From NCBI RefSeq assembly GCF_008304605.1, contig NZ_PIJY01000026.1, positions 186,001-250,000 on the forward strand: DNA of 64,000 bases, written 5' to 3'. Both the position numbers and the translations under genes were made by a program. The stretch is from Oceanobacillus polygoni. GTDB taxonomy: Bacteria > Bacillota > Bacilli > Bacillales > Amphibacillaceae. This document shows positions 17,309-25,822 of the stretch, one piece after another; positions within the stretch are counted from its first letter, which is position 1; each line of letters starts with the position of its first letter. The notes under the pieces are model-generated. The model was not told the DNA's origin and did not search any database. It saw only the letters and a list, made by a program, of their open reading frames with translations.

Positions 17309-17929
17309 TCACTGGCTGATTATCCTTCTCATTTCCCCTGCTACACTCTTCGGATTATCTGCCGCTGTTATCGCACTTCCAACAATAATGATATCTGGTT
17401 CCTCTTGAATAATTTCAGGTAGTGATTCCAAATTGATTCCCCCTGCAACCGCTATTTCAAACGATGATTCCTTTACTAGAGAAAACAAATCGGTTGTAAA
17501 ACCACCTTCTGCTTGCTTGTCTTTTCCAACATGGAGGCTAACAAGACTTACACCTAGCTGTTCAAGGTCTGTAATTCGATCCTTTGAATGTACTTCGAGC
17601 AGATCAACCATTACTTTAGCTCCCATCTCTTCAGCCACCTGGAGCGTATCTTTTATCGTCAAGTCAGAAGAGAATGCCATAACTGTCGTCATATCGGAAC
17701 CTGCTTTAAAGGCCTGGTATGCTTCATGTCTGCCAGCATCACATGTTTTCATATCGGAAAGGATCAGCTTATCTGGAAAAAGTTCTCGCATTTCCTTTAC
17801 AATCGCCATGCCATATTCTTTAATAACGCCTGTTCCTATCTCAATAATATCAATATAATCCTTTACTTCTTCCATCAAATGAAAACATTCATGTCTAGTA
17901 AGTCTGTCCAATGCTAATTGCAGCTTCAT
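17309..17929 (-). CDS. hxlA: 3-hexulose-6-phosphate synthase-like protein (OMPDC superfamily)
   Basis: A 206-residue TIM barrel. The superfamily motif DxKxxD is present as SDMKTCD, and the phosphate-binding loops (AVAGGI, IIVGSAI) are intact. HPS condenses formaldehyde with ribulose 5-phosphate; the close relative KGPDC decarboxylates 3-keto-L-gulonate 6-phosphate. The loop LHVGKD resembles HPS (HTG) rather than KGPDC (HRSR), but the residue after DAG is arginine, where my recollection of HPS is glycine and of KGPDC is lysine. Together with the PHI gene at 23.1 kb it makes a formaldehyde-fixing pair. It is the last gene of the LacI-controlled operon. Confidence 0.78.
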   Translation of the reverse strand: MKLQLALDRLTRHECFHLMEEVKDYIDIIEIGTGVIKEYGMAIVKEMRELFPDKLILSDMKTCDAGRHEAYQAFKAGSDMTTVMAFSSDLTIKDTLQVAEEMGAKVMVDLLEVHSKDRITDLEQLGVSLVSLHVGKDKQAEGGFTTDLFSLVKESSFEIAVAGGINLESLPEIIQEEPDIIIVGSAITAADNPKSVAGEMRRIISQ

Positions 17930-17946
17930 TTATTTGTACCTCTTTT

Positions 17947-18897
17947 CTATCGCTCAATACGTTCAATTTCACCAAGTTTGCCTTGTACGTCTTCATAATA
18001 TGGCAGCCCTTCGTTATCGCCAACAACACTGACAACCATCGAACCAATCGTATTTGCAAAGTGCAATGTTTTTTCAAGCGGCCACTTATTCAGGATTCCA
18101 TAAAGCACACCGGCATTGAATCCATCTCCAGCTCCTACCGTATCAACAACCTTGCTGGCTTTAACAGGAGGTGCTTCCACGGTCGCTCCATTATAATATC
18201 CAACAGATCCATTTTCACCTTGCTTTACAGCAATATAGGAAATTCCCATCTCCTTCGTCTTTTCGATGATAGCTTTAGAATCCTTTTCACCAATAATAAT
18301 ATCCATCTCTTCATCCCCTGCTAATAAGATATCAACATGGGGGAGGACTTCAGCCAACACTTGACTTGCTTCTTCCTTACTCCACATTCGAAGTCTTATA
18401 TTTGGGTCAAAGGAAATTAGCAGGTTGTTTTTCTTTGCTAATTCAATCGCTTTATGGATAACGTCAATCTGAATTTCGCCGATTGCCGGATAAATCCCTG
18501 TTATGTGGAGTATTTTCGCATCTTTAAAATAATCTTCATCCAAATCTTCGGGATGCATTGCTAATGTCGGAGATTTATCACGATAATAAAATGTCCGTAC
18601 ATTTCCATCATCCATAATTTCTTTAAAATTTAATGATGTAGGATAGCCGTCGACAAGTTGAACCTGTGACATATCTACTCCTTCACCACGAGCAAAATTA
18701 TAAATATATTTACCGAATTCATCATTACCTAATCTACTAATATAACCAGCTTTTAAACCTAATCGTGAACAACCTATTGCTAGGTTTAACTCTGCTCCGC
18801 CAACCTTTTTTTCAAACATATTTACGAATTTCATTGGCCCTGTTGATTGCGGACTAAATGCAATCATTGCTTCGCCAATTGTAATCACATCATTCAT
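17947..18897 (-). CDS. kdgK: 2-keto-3-deoxygluconate kinase (PfkB family)
   Basis: A 316-residue ribokinase-fold sugar kinase. The N-terminal GEAMIAF, the GGAELNLAIGCSRLG sugar-binding region and the catalytic DTVGAGDGF motif are clear, and the spacing follows KDG kinases. It would make KDPG for the aldolase encoded in the same operon. A longer open frame reaches 18960, but AAGGAGGTAG stands just before the ATG at 18897. The gene follows rpiA by 22 bases. Confidence 0.85.
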   Translation of the reverse strand: MNDVITIGEAMIAFSPQSTGPMKFVNMFEKKVGGAELNLAIGCSRLGLKAGYISRLGNDEFGKYIYNFARGEGVDMSQVQLVDGYPTSLNFKEIMDDGNVRTFYYRDKSPTLAMHPEDLDEDYFKDAKILHITGIYPAIGEIQIDVIHKAIELAKKNNLLISFDPNIRLRMWSKEEASQVLAEVLPHVDILLAGDEEMDIIIGEKDSKAIIEKTKEMGISYIAVKQGENGSVGYYNGATVEAPPVKASKVVDTVGAGDGFNAGVLYGILNKWPLEKTLHFANTIGSMVVSVVGDNEGLPYYEDVQGKLGEIERIER

Positions 18898-18919
18898 TTC
18901 AGCTACCTCCTTTTGACAG

Positions 18920-19588
18920 TTACCTATGTAAAATGTCAATCCTTCCATCTCTTGCAACAATCACTTTATGAGCCATCTGTGGAAATAAACCAGTTTCGAC
19001 AACTCCTGTTATGCACTTCAATTTTTCATGTAGTGCTAGTGGATCTTCAATACTGTTAAACTTACAATCTAAAATATAATTTCCATTATCTGATACAAAT
19101 GGTTGCCCGTCCTTTTTCCTCAATACTGGGGTACAACCGCCTGCTGCAATTTGCTCCGTTGTCACCTCAAACCCAAATGGCAGCACTTCAACGGGGAGTG
19201 GAAATTCTCCTAATTTAGATACAATCTTTGATGAATCAGCAATAATAATAAGCTTATCAGCTGCTCGATCAACAATTTTTTCTCTGACAAGTGACCCACC
19301 CCCACCTTTTAAGAGGTGGAGGTTTGGATCCACTTCATCGGCCCCGTCAATCGCAATATCAATCTTTGTCGTTTTAGAAAAATCAATCAATGGAATTCCT
19401 AATTGTTTTGCATATCGTTCTGTTTTTAATGAAGAAGGTATACCTTTGATTTTGAGCCCTTCTTTAACACGTTCAGCAAGCTGTTCAAGCATGAAGTTGA
19501 CGGTGGAGCCAGAACCGAGTCCAACCGTCATCCCATCTTTTATATATTTTATAGACGCTTCAGCAGCCATTCGTTTATCTTCCATCAT
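18920..19588 (-). CDS. rpiA: Ribose-5-phosphate isomerase A
   Basis: A 222-residue RpiA. The phosphate loop VGLGSGSTVNF, the catalytic IDGADEVD and KGGGGSLVREKI motifs are complete. It interconverts ribose 5-phosphate and ribulose 5-phosphate. Its presence beside HPS and PHI is meaningful, since ribulose 5-phosphate is the HPS acceptor. The frame opens at TTG 19603, but AGGAG covers that region; ATG 19588 (or 19585) fits. Confidence 0.92.
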   Translation of the reverse strand: MMEDKRMAAEASIKYIKDGMTVGLGSGSTVNFMLEQLAERVKEGLKIKGIPSSLKTERYAKQLGIPLIDFSKTTKIDIAIDGADEVDPNLHLLKGGGGSLVREKIVDRAADKLIIIADSSKIVSKLGEFPLPVEVLPFGFEVTTEQIAAGGCTPVLRKKDGQPFVSDNGNYILDCKFNSIEDPLALHEKLKCITGVVETGLFPQMAHKVIVARDGRIDILHR

Positions 19589-19611
19589 TATCTCTCCTAA
19601 CAAGCAATTAA

Positions 19612-20898
19612 TTAAAATAATCCTGGATTAATCATTTTCGGAATAAAAAATGCAATTTCCGGGAAGAACGCGACAAACAGTAATACTACCAAAATAATTG
19701 CAATGTATGGAATTACTGCAACAAACGACCTTTCAATTGACATATTTCCAATTTTTGCTGCGAGTAATAGACAAAGTCCATATGGTGGTGTAATCAATCC
19801 AATCGCTAATGTAATAACAACGATCAACCCTAGATGAACCGGCTCAATTCCAAATTGCAATGCTGTCGGAAGAATAACAGGCACAAATAAAATCATGGCT
19901 GGGATGGCATCCATAAACGTTCCGACGAATAGGAAGAATGCGATTACAATCAGAATAAATAACCATTCTGTTCCTATATTATTCGTAAAGAATTCCTGTG
20001 CAATCGTTCCCAACTGATAATAACTCATTAATTCTCCAAGTGCACTTGCTGCTGCTAATGCAAACAAGGATAAGGAGCTTAATGCAAGGGTATCCATTAG
20101 AATACCTGGTAAATCTTTTACACGTAATGTTTTATAGTAAAACATACATACAAGCAGTGTATATAATGAAGCAACTGCGGCTGCTTCTGTAGCAGTAAAG
20201 AACCCTGTAATAATACCTCCGATGATAATAATAGGAGTTAGCAGCGCTGGAATAGCTTGTACTAATAATTTCATAAACTTCTTCATCTCAACCCGTGTAT
20301 CTCTCGGATAATTCCGCTTAATTGCCATGAAGTAAATAAAAACCATCATTCCTAACCCAATTAGAATTCCAGGGACAATTCCACCAAGGAACAACGCTCC
20401 AATTGATGCATTGGTTAATCCAGCAAAAATGATCATTGGGATACTTGGCGGTATAACTACCCCGACTGTTGATGATGCTGCTGTTACTCCAACAGACGTT
20501 TCCTTATCATATCCTTTTCGCAGCATACTCGGAATCAGTATTTTTCCTACCCCAGCTGTATCTGCTTGTGCTGCACCAGAAACACCAGCGAACATCATGG
20601 ATACAAGAACATTCGCATGGGCTAATCCACCACGTATTGGGCCAACAATTGCTAAAGCAAGGTCTATCAATTTCTCAGATATTTTACCTGAATTCATTAA
20701 ATTCGCAGCTAATATAAACAAAGGAACAGCAAGCAATACAAACGAGTCTAAACCGTTCACCATGGACATCGGTACAGTAGCCTCAGGCGTGTAAGGGATT
20801 CCAAAAATACCTAACAATGCGACTATCCCGATAACAAACGCTATTGGAACACCGAGAATCATTAATATAAGAAATAAACCAATTAATAAAAACCCCAT
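19612..20898 (-). CDS. TRAP transporter large membrane subunit (DctM)
   Basis: A 428-residue integral membrane protein with about 12 segments and typical DctM features (GLDSFVLLAVPLFILAANLM near the N-terminus, SSTVGVVIPPSIPMIIF in the middle). It is the ion-coupled translocator of a TRAP importer. Its ATG overlaps the stop of the small subunit gene (TAATG), so the two subunits are translationally coupled. Substrate prediction rests on the operon: probably a sugar acid. Confidence 0.92.
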   Translation of the reverse strand: MGFLLIGLFLILMILGVPIAFVIGIVALLGIFGIPYTPEATVPMSMVNGLDSFVLLAVPLFILAANLMNSGKISEKLIDLALAIVGPIRGGLAHANVLVSMMFAGVSGAAQADTAGVGKILIPSMLRKGYDKETSVGVTAASSTVGVVIPPSIPMIIFAGLTNASIGALFLGGIVPGILIGLGMMVFIYFMAIKRNYPRDTRVEMKKFMKLLVQAIPALLTPIIIIGGIITGFFTATEAAAVASLYTLLVCMFYYKTLRVKDLPGILMDTLALSSLSLFALAAASALGELMSYYQLGTIAQEFFTNNIGTEWLFILIVIAFFLFVGTFMDAIPAMILFVPVILPTALQFGIEPVHLGLIVVITLAIGLITPPYGLCLLLAAKIGNMSIERSFVAVIPYIAIILVVLLFVAFFPEIAFFIPKMINPGLF

Positions 20899-21383
20899 TA
20901 CTCACTTACCTCCTTCACTTTAGCTGCCTGGACATGATCAATCAAATGTGAAACAGAATAAAGAATCATCGTTCCTGCCATGATTGGAATAGCAATCCAG
21001 ACATATCCCATCTTCATTTCTGGTATCGTTGCCCATGTATAATTCCAAAATTCTGTTACGACTTGTAAACCAAGCAATAATATACAAATATTAAAAGCAA
21101 TTAGAACTAAATCATTAGTTATACTTAGAGACATTCTTTTTTTCCCTTGTAATTTTCGGATTAAGAAATCAAAATTAAAATGTTCTCTACGATTCACCAT
21201 TACTGCAGCACCCATAAAGATTCCCCAAATAAAGGAATAATTCGCTACCTCTTCTGTCCAAATAACGGATATACCAAGATGTCTAGTAACTATTTGCAGC
21301 ATAATAATAATAAAGAATACACATAGAAATGTGACACCGGTAATAATCTGTATCTTTTCAAGCACGTTTACGAAACGCTTCAT
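20898..21383 (-). CDS. TRAP transporter small membrane subunit (DctQ)
   Basis: A 161-residue protein with four membrane segments and the DctQ hallmark SVIWTEEVANYSFIWGIFMG. It pairs with DctM. A strong AGGAGGT site precedes the ATG. Confidence 0.9.
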   Translation of the reverse strand: MKRFVNVLEKIQIITGVTFLCVFFIIIMLQIVTRHLGISVIWTEEVANYSFIWGIFMGAAVMVNRREHFNFDFLIRKLQGKKRMSLSITNDLVLIAFNICILLLGLQVVTEFWNYTWATIPEMKMGYVWIAIPIMAGTMILYSVSHLIDHVQAAKVKEVSE

Positions 21384-21403
21384 GATATAACCTCCTATAT
21401 TAT

Positions 21404-22429
21404 TTACTCTAAATCTCTAATTTTCTGCAATAATTCTTCCGCTTCAATTTCTTTTACAAAGTCATCCAGGATCGGCCTGGCAATTTCAATAAATGGCTCT
21501 CTATCAATCTCATTGATGATAGCTCCGTCAGCTATAGCCTTTTCCTTATATTCAATATCTTGTGCATTCGTTGCTTCACGTTCAGCAACTACAGATTGTT
21601 CAGCTGCATCTAAAATAATGTCTTGATATTCTTCTGGGAAATTATCAAATTTTTCTCCATTAAATAAGACAAGTCTTGTTGTATAATCATGAGCTGTTTC
21701 CGTTATATACTTTCCATTAGAAGTCGTGTGATGTGCTTGTTGCACAAAAAACGGGTAAGCGTTTTCTGAAGAGTCAACAACATCCTGCTGTAATCCTTGA
21801 TACAGCTCTCCCCATGATATAGATGAAGGAATTGCTCCAGTCGTTTGCCAGAAATCAGATATAACCCCAGATGTTTGCGTTCTTAGGGAAACTCCCTTTA
21901 AATCATCTACGGATTCCAACGGGATTTTCCCATAGAAATGTCTAACTCCTGCGGACCAATAGCCTAATAGTTTAAATGAGTTATTAGATTTTTCATTAAT
22001 GATGGCTGCCATCTCTTCTCCAACTTCTCCATCGACCGCTCGTAACCAATGATCATAACTGGTAAACAAGTATGGTGCAGAAAATAAATCTACTTCTCGA
22101 ATACCCGTTTGCGTCATAAGTCCAGGTGAAACAACAACGAGATCCGCTGCACCAAGTTGCAGCTTTTCAACTAGCTGTGATTCTTCCGTACCAATCGTTC
22201 CTGCATGTACTTCTACCTCAATCTTTCCGTTTGATTTTTCTTCAACAACCTCTTTAAACTTCAGTAAACCAGCTTGGTACGGATTATCAGGTGATGTTTG
22301 ATTATGAGCTGCAATTAATTTAATTTTCCCGTCAGCCTCTGCCTCGACATCATCCGTATTGCAACCAGCCAATAGAGCAATAATTGATATAAAAATGATC
22401 ATGATAAAAGTATAGTTACGATTAGTCAT
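21404..22429 (-). CDS. TRAP substrate-binding lipoprotein (DctP)
   Basis: A 341-residue DctP-family solute receptor. A signal peptide ends in lipobox LLAGC, as expected for a Gram-positive membrane-tethered receptor. The arginine that clamps the substrate carboxylate in DctP proteins is expected in the segment VSLRTQTSGV. The open frame extends to 22462 into the aldolase gene, but AAGGAGG stands eight bases before the ATG at 22429, removing the overlap. Sugar-acid binding is inferred from KDG kinase and KDPG aldolase in the operon. Confidence 0.88.
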   Translation of the reverse strand: MTNRNYTFIMIIFISIIALLAGCNTDDVEAEADGKIKLIAAHNQTSPDNPYQAGLLKFKEVVEEKSNGKIEVEVHAGTIGTEESQLVEKLQLGAADLVVVSPGLMTQTGIREVDLFSAPYLFTSYDHWLRAVDGEVGEEMAAIINEKSNNSFKLLGYWSAGVRHFYGKIPLESVDDLKGVSLRTQTSGVISDFWQTTGAIPSSISWGELYQGLQQDVVDSSENAYPFFVQQAHHTTSNGKYITETAHDYTTRLVLFNGEKFDNFPEEYQDIILDAAEQSVVAEREATNAQDIEYKEKAIADGAIINEIDREPFIEIARPILDDFVKEIEAEELLQKIRDLE

Positions 22430-22458
22430 GTGATAAGCCTCCTTATAAATATTGATAT

Positions 22459-23097
22459 TCACCCTTCAAGCTCATTTACCTTCTCTGCATACTGTCTTGC
22501 TGTTTGTATTAAATGGAAGTAGTCTTCATCTGTTTTTAATTGTTTTGCATTTACAAGATTGCTTCCAATTCCAACCGCTGCACTTCCTTTGGAAAGGTAT
22601 TCATTTATGTTCTCAAGCGTAATTCCACCAGTAACCATCGCCTTCACATGTGGTAATGGACCGAGAATATTTTTTACATAATTTGGTCCAAATGCATCTG
22701 CCGGGAAAATCTTAACCATTTGGGCACCGCTTTCATAAGCAGTCAAGATTTCTATTGGAGTCAAGACTCCGGGGATATTTAAAATTCCATAGCGATTTGT
22801 TAACTTTAACGTTTCGATATTCAGTGTAGGGGATACGATAAATTTCGCTCCCGCCATGATGACTGATCTTGCTGTTTCTGGATCAAGTACTGTTCCTGCG
22901 CCGATATTTATTTTATCTCCCACATGTTTGACAGCGGTATCAATTACTTGCAAAACATTTGGAGTTTCTGCAGTAATCTCGACAGATTGAACCCCCCCTT
23001 CGTGTAATGCTTTAAGAATTGGAACGATATTATTTTCATCTGCTTTTCGAATAACAGCTACTATTCTATGTTGTTGAATTTGTTCTACTAAATTCAT
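22459..23097 (-). CDS. eda: KDPG/KHG aldolase
   Basis: A 212-residue class I aldolase of the Eda family. The Schiff-base lysine lies in MVKIFPADAFGP, the catalytic glutamate in VEITAETPN, and the glycine-rich phosphate site in TGGITLENI. It splits 2-keto-3-deoxy-6-phosphogluconate into pyruvate and glyceraldehyde 3-phosphate. The residue often seen as arginine after VT(L/Y) is glutamate here, so related 2-keto-3-deoxy-phosphate substrates are possible. Confidence 0.88.
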   Translation of the reverse strand: MNLVEQIQQHRIVAVIRKADENNIVPILKALHEGGVQSVEITAETPNVLQVIDTAVKHVGDKINIGAGTVLDPETARSVIMAGAKFIVSPTLNIETLKLTNRYGILNIPGVLTPIEILTAYESGAQMVKIFPADAFGPNYVKNILGPLPHVKAMVTGGITLENINEYLSKGSAAVGIGSNLVNAKQLKTDEDYFHLIQTARQYAEKVNELEG

Positions 23098-23114
23098 TTA
23101 ATGAGCACTCCCTA

Positions 23115-23672
23115 TTATTCTAAATTTGTATGTTTTTGATTCAAGCTTGCATGGCTGTTTCTATCTGGATTATTCTCCAAAAGGTATACTACGATTGCAT
23201 CAAGCAGCAAATGTGCCGACTGATCAAATTGATTTCCAAGCGGTTGGATTGTAGCTGGTTCAGAGTCCAAACGTTTCTTTGTTGCTGCTGGAATTGTAAT
23301 GAGATAATCACTTATAGTTCCTATCTTCGACTCTTTATTTGTGGTTACTAATGCGACTTTGGCATCAATCTCTTTTGCTTTCTCAGCATAATTTATAAGT
23401 GAACTGGTGCTTCCCGAACCGGATATAATGAGCAGTAAATCATCCGAACCAATACTTGGCGTTATTGTTTCACCAATAACATAGACCGGATAGTCGCTAT
23501 GCATTAATCGCATCGCAAATACTTTACCAATTAGCCCTGATCGACCTGTTCCCGCTATAAATATCCGACTTGCACGCTCGATTTCTTCTGCTAGTTTGAT
23601 AGTTTCATTGGAATCGGCTTTTTCCAATACTTCTTTCACTTCTAATGCAACTGTGTTAATTATATTTTTCAT
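23115..23672 (-). CDS. hxlB: 6-phospho-3-hexuloisomerase (SIS domain)
   Basis: A 185-residue single SIS domain protein. GTGRSGLIGKVFAMRLMH and the IIPLG-type end (TIQPLGNQFDQSAHL) closely follow HxlB, which isomerises hexulose 6-phosphate to fructose 6-phosphate. It is the first structural gene of the operon, 17 bases after the LacI stop. HPS is at the far end of the same operon, so both ribulose monophosphate pathway enzymes are co-expressed. Confidence 0.88.
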   Translation of the reverse strand: MKNIINTVALEVKEVLEKADSNETIKLAEEIERASRIFIAGTGRSGLIGKVFAMRLMHSDYPVYVIGETITPSIGSDDLLLIISGSGSTSSLINYAEKAKEIDAKVALVTTNKESKIGTISDYLITIPAATKKRLDSEPATIQPLGNQFDQSAHLLLDAIVVYLLENNPDRNSHASLNQKHTNLE

Positions 23673-23689
23673 AACTGATCAACCTTCCT

Positions 23690-24694
23690 TTAACTAGATT
23701 CCCTTACAATTAGCTCAGGTTTAAAACGATATACTTTTACGTCGGCAGATAAACCTTTGTCACGTATCAAATCAAAAAGAACTTCTGCTGCTTTTTTCCC
23801 CATTTCGAATGCAGGCTGAGCAATTGTTGTCAGAGCTGGATTATAAATACTCGCAAAAGATACATCATCGACATTGATTAATGCCAAATCTTCTGGTATC
23901 CGCACCTGCTCTTCTTTGGTGTACGTTAATATTTCAATTAGCGTACGATCATTTATGGCAAGTATCGCAGTTGGCGGAACAGGCAAGCGCATCATTTTCT
24001 TTAATTTTGTATGCATTTCCTCTATCTCTCCACTTAGAATGTAATCTGGATTAAACTCGATACCATGGTGCTCCAAAGCTTTTTTATAGCCTTCCATACG
24101 TTCAAATCTTGGTGTAACTTTTTGAGTTAACGGTGGAGAAACTACTCCTATACGTTCATGTCCCTTTTTTACAAATTCATTAACAGCTAGAAATGCTGCT
24201 TGTTCATTGTCCAACAAAATTGTATTAATGGTAATACCAGGTATCAATCTGTCCATAAATACCACTGGATAATTTTCTTCCATTATTCCTTTATATAATT
24301 CGACGTTTTCTCCAGTAGGAAATGCGATGATTCCATCTACCTGCTTGGCTCGAAGCATATCAATATATCGTTTTTCTTTAACTGGATCATCATCTGCGTT
24401 GCAAACAATAACGTGGAAATCTTTTTCATTACAAAAATCTTCAATAGCTCGGATAACTTGAGTGGAAAACACGTGTAAAATATTCGCTACAATTACACCA
24501 ATTGTTGTAGAAGATTTTTGTTTCAACCCTCTTGCCAAAATGTTAGGACTGTATTTCAACTCCGCAATTGCTTTTTCAATCCGTTCTTTTGTTTGCTCCC
24601 CCATATAGTCGTAGCGCTGGTTCAAATATTGGGATACTGTACTTTTTGATACGTTTGCATGTTTTGCAACATCTGCTATTGTCGTCTTTTTCAT
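23690..24694 (-). CDS. LacI-family transcriptional repressor
   Basis: A 334-residue LacI/GalR protein. The N-terminal helix-turn-helix (TIADVAKHANVSKSTVSQYLN) and hinge helix (SPNILARGLKQK) are followed by a periplasmic-binding-like sensor domain. It is the first gene of the TRAP/HPS/PHI/KDPG operon, and a perfect 20-bp palindrome sits over its own transcription start. It therefore probably represses itself and the whole operon until a sugar acid or phosphorylated intermediate binds. Confidence 0.9.
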   Translation of the reverse strand: MKKTTIADVAKHANVSKSTVSQYLNQRYDYMGEQTKERIEKAIAELKYSPNILARGLKQKSSTTIGVIVANILHVFSTQVIRAIEDFCNEKDFHVIVCNADDDPVKEKRYIDMLRAKQVDGIIAFPTGENVELYKGIMEENYPVVFMDRLIPGITINTILLDNEQAAFLAVNEFVKKGHERIGVVSPPLTQKVTPRFERMEGYKKALEHHGIEFNPDYILSGEIEEMHTKLKKMMRLPVPPTAILAINDRTLIEILTYTKEEQVRIPEDLALINVDDVSFASIYNPALTTIAQPAFEMGKKAAEVLFDLIRDKGLSADVKVYRFKPELIVRESS

Positions 24695-24714
24695 CTGTTT
24701 GCTCCTAAAGTTTA

Positions 24715-24748
24715 TTACTAAATCGATTTAGTAAACCGATTTAGTAAA
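24715..24748. promoter_or_regulatory. Two overlapping LacI-type operators
   Basis: TTACTAAATCGATTTAGTAA at 24715-24734 is a perfect 20-bp palindrome with the central CG typical of LacI-family sites. A second, imperfect copy at 24729-24748 shares its end, with its centre 14 bp away. They lie immediately downstream of the -10 box. Confidence 0.82.
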
Positions 24749-24777
24749 AGTATATAATAGTTGTAAGCCTTTTACAA
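24749..24777 (-). promoter_or_regulatory. Promoter of the LacI/TRAP/HPS operon
   Basis: On the minus strand TTGTAA (24772-24777) and TATACT (24749-24754) have a 17-base spacer; the operators cover the transcription start. Confidence 0.7.
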
Positions 24778-24945
24778 GGGATTATATAATTTTATCTTAT
24801 AATAGAATAATGTAATGATGATATGATGGGAAAAATAATCAAACATTAAGTATGGAGTGAACGGTAAAATGAAGCATATAAGCTTGAATAGCTTATCATA
24901 ATTTTTAGCTAAGTCAGTGTATTATAGTTAGGAATCAAATAATTA

Positions 24946-24971
24946 ACTCACTACCGTATTCGATAGTGAGT
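24946..24971 (-). terminator. Stem-loop ending the second TRAP operon
   Basis: ACTCACTA and TAGTGAGT pair across a 10-base loop 45 bases past the last stop. The following minus-strand sequence is AT-rich (TTAATTATTTG) but lacks a clean T-run, so termination is only probable. Confidence 0.4.
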
Positions 24972-25015
24972 CTTAAGTAGACAAAATATAACATTAAAAA
25001 CTGCAAAGCCCAACA

Positions 25016-25795
25016 TTAATACATAATTGCTCCACCATCCACATTTATCGCCTGCCCTGTGATGTAACTCGCTTCCGAGGAAGCGAGATAAGCTACCAGG
25101 GATGCAATTTCATGAAGCTCCCCGGATCTTTGTAAGGGAATACTATTGAGCATTTTCTCTATAACCTCTCCTTTTGGTCGATTAAATTTACTAACATAGT
25201 GATCATCAATGTGATCCCACATCGAGGTATGCACATATCCAGGACAAACTGCATTTACATTAATCTTATATTTTGCCAGTGCAGTAGCCGCTGAACGTGT
25301 AGTACTTATAATCGAAGCTTTAGAAGCTGCATAAACAGGGTAATCGGGTCGACTTGCTTTACCAGTAATGGACGAAATATTTATAATTCTTCCCCCTTTA
25401 CCATGCTTGATCATATTTATAGCGGCTTCCTGCATGCTGAAAAACAGTGATTTTGCATTTAAATCCATCACAACATCCCAGTCATCTGGTGTTACTTCTA
25501 AAAATTTATTCACTTTGATAATTCCCGCAGCATTTACAACGATATCAAACGAACCAAAATCATCGATAATTGATAAATATAACTTCTTTATCCTCTCTAC
25601 CTCTTTCAAGTCCAAAAAATATCCGCTTACTTTCACATCAAAATTTTTCAACTGTAATACGGTATCTCTGCTACTTTCCTCATCCATATCAACTACTGCA
25701 ATATTTGCGCCCTGAATAGCTAGCTTCTCTGCGATTGCTTTCCCAATTCCTTTAGCAGAACCGGTTACTACTGCAGTTTTACCATTTAATTCCAT
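25016..25795 (-). CDS. Short-chain dehydrogenase/reductase
   Basis: A 259-residue classical SDR. TGSAKGIGKAIAEKL binds the cofactor; NAAG, the serine in NISSITG and the YAASK catalytic pair are present; the aspartate in VVDMDEES suggests NAD over NADP. It is the last gene of the aromatic-type TRAP operon, following dctM by 27 bases. An open frame reaches 25822, but GGAGG precedes ATG 25795. It may oxidise a hydroxyl on the imported ring compound; the substrate is unknown. Confidence 0.88.
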   Translation of the reverse strand: MELNGKTAVVTGSAKGIGKAIAEKLAIQGANIAVVDMDEESSRDTVLQLKNFDVKVSGYFLDLKEVERIKKLYLSIIDDFGSFDIVVNAAGIIKVNKFLEVTPDDWDVVMDLNAKSLFFSMQEAAINMIKHGKGGRIINISSITGKASRPDYPVYAASKASIISTTRSAATALAKYKINVNAVCPGYVHTSMWDHIDDHYVSKFNRPKGEVIEKMLNSIPLQRSGELHEIASLVAYLASSEASYITGQAINVDGGAIMY

Positions 25796-25822
25796 TTTAC
25801 CCCTCCATATAATAAACTTCAT

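Larger units (their letters stand above)
24695..25015. other. Gap between the two TRAP operons
   Basis: About 320 bases. The left part carries the LacI operators and promoter. A stem-loop at 24946-24971 lies just beyond the stop of the second operon (25016). No credible gene is present. Confidence 0.6.

Noticed and set aside
17433-18324. Long plus-strand frames opposite the HPS and kinase genes
   Set aside because: They are antisense to well-supported genes, have no ribosome binding site and give low-complexity, cysteine/serine-rich translations.
24869-24901. A ten-codon frame with GGAG upstream (MKHISLNSLS)
   Set aside because: Too short, spacing to GGAG is poor, and nothing downstream would be coupled to it.
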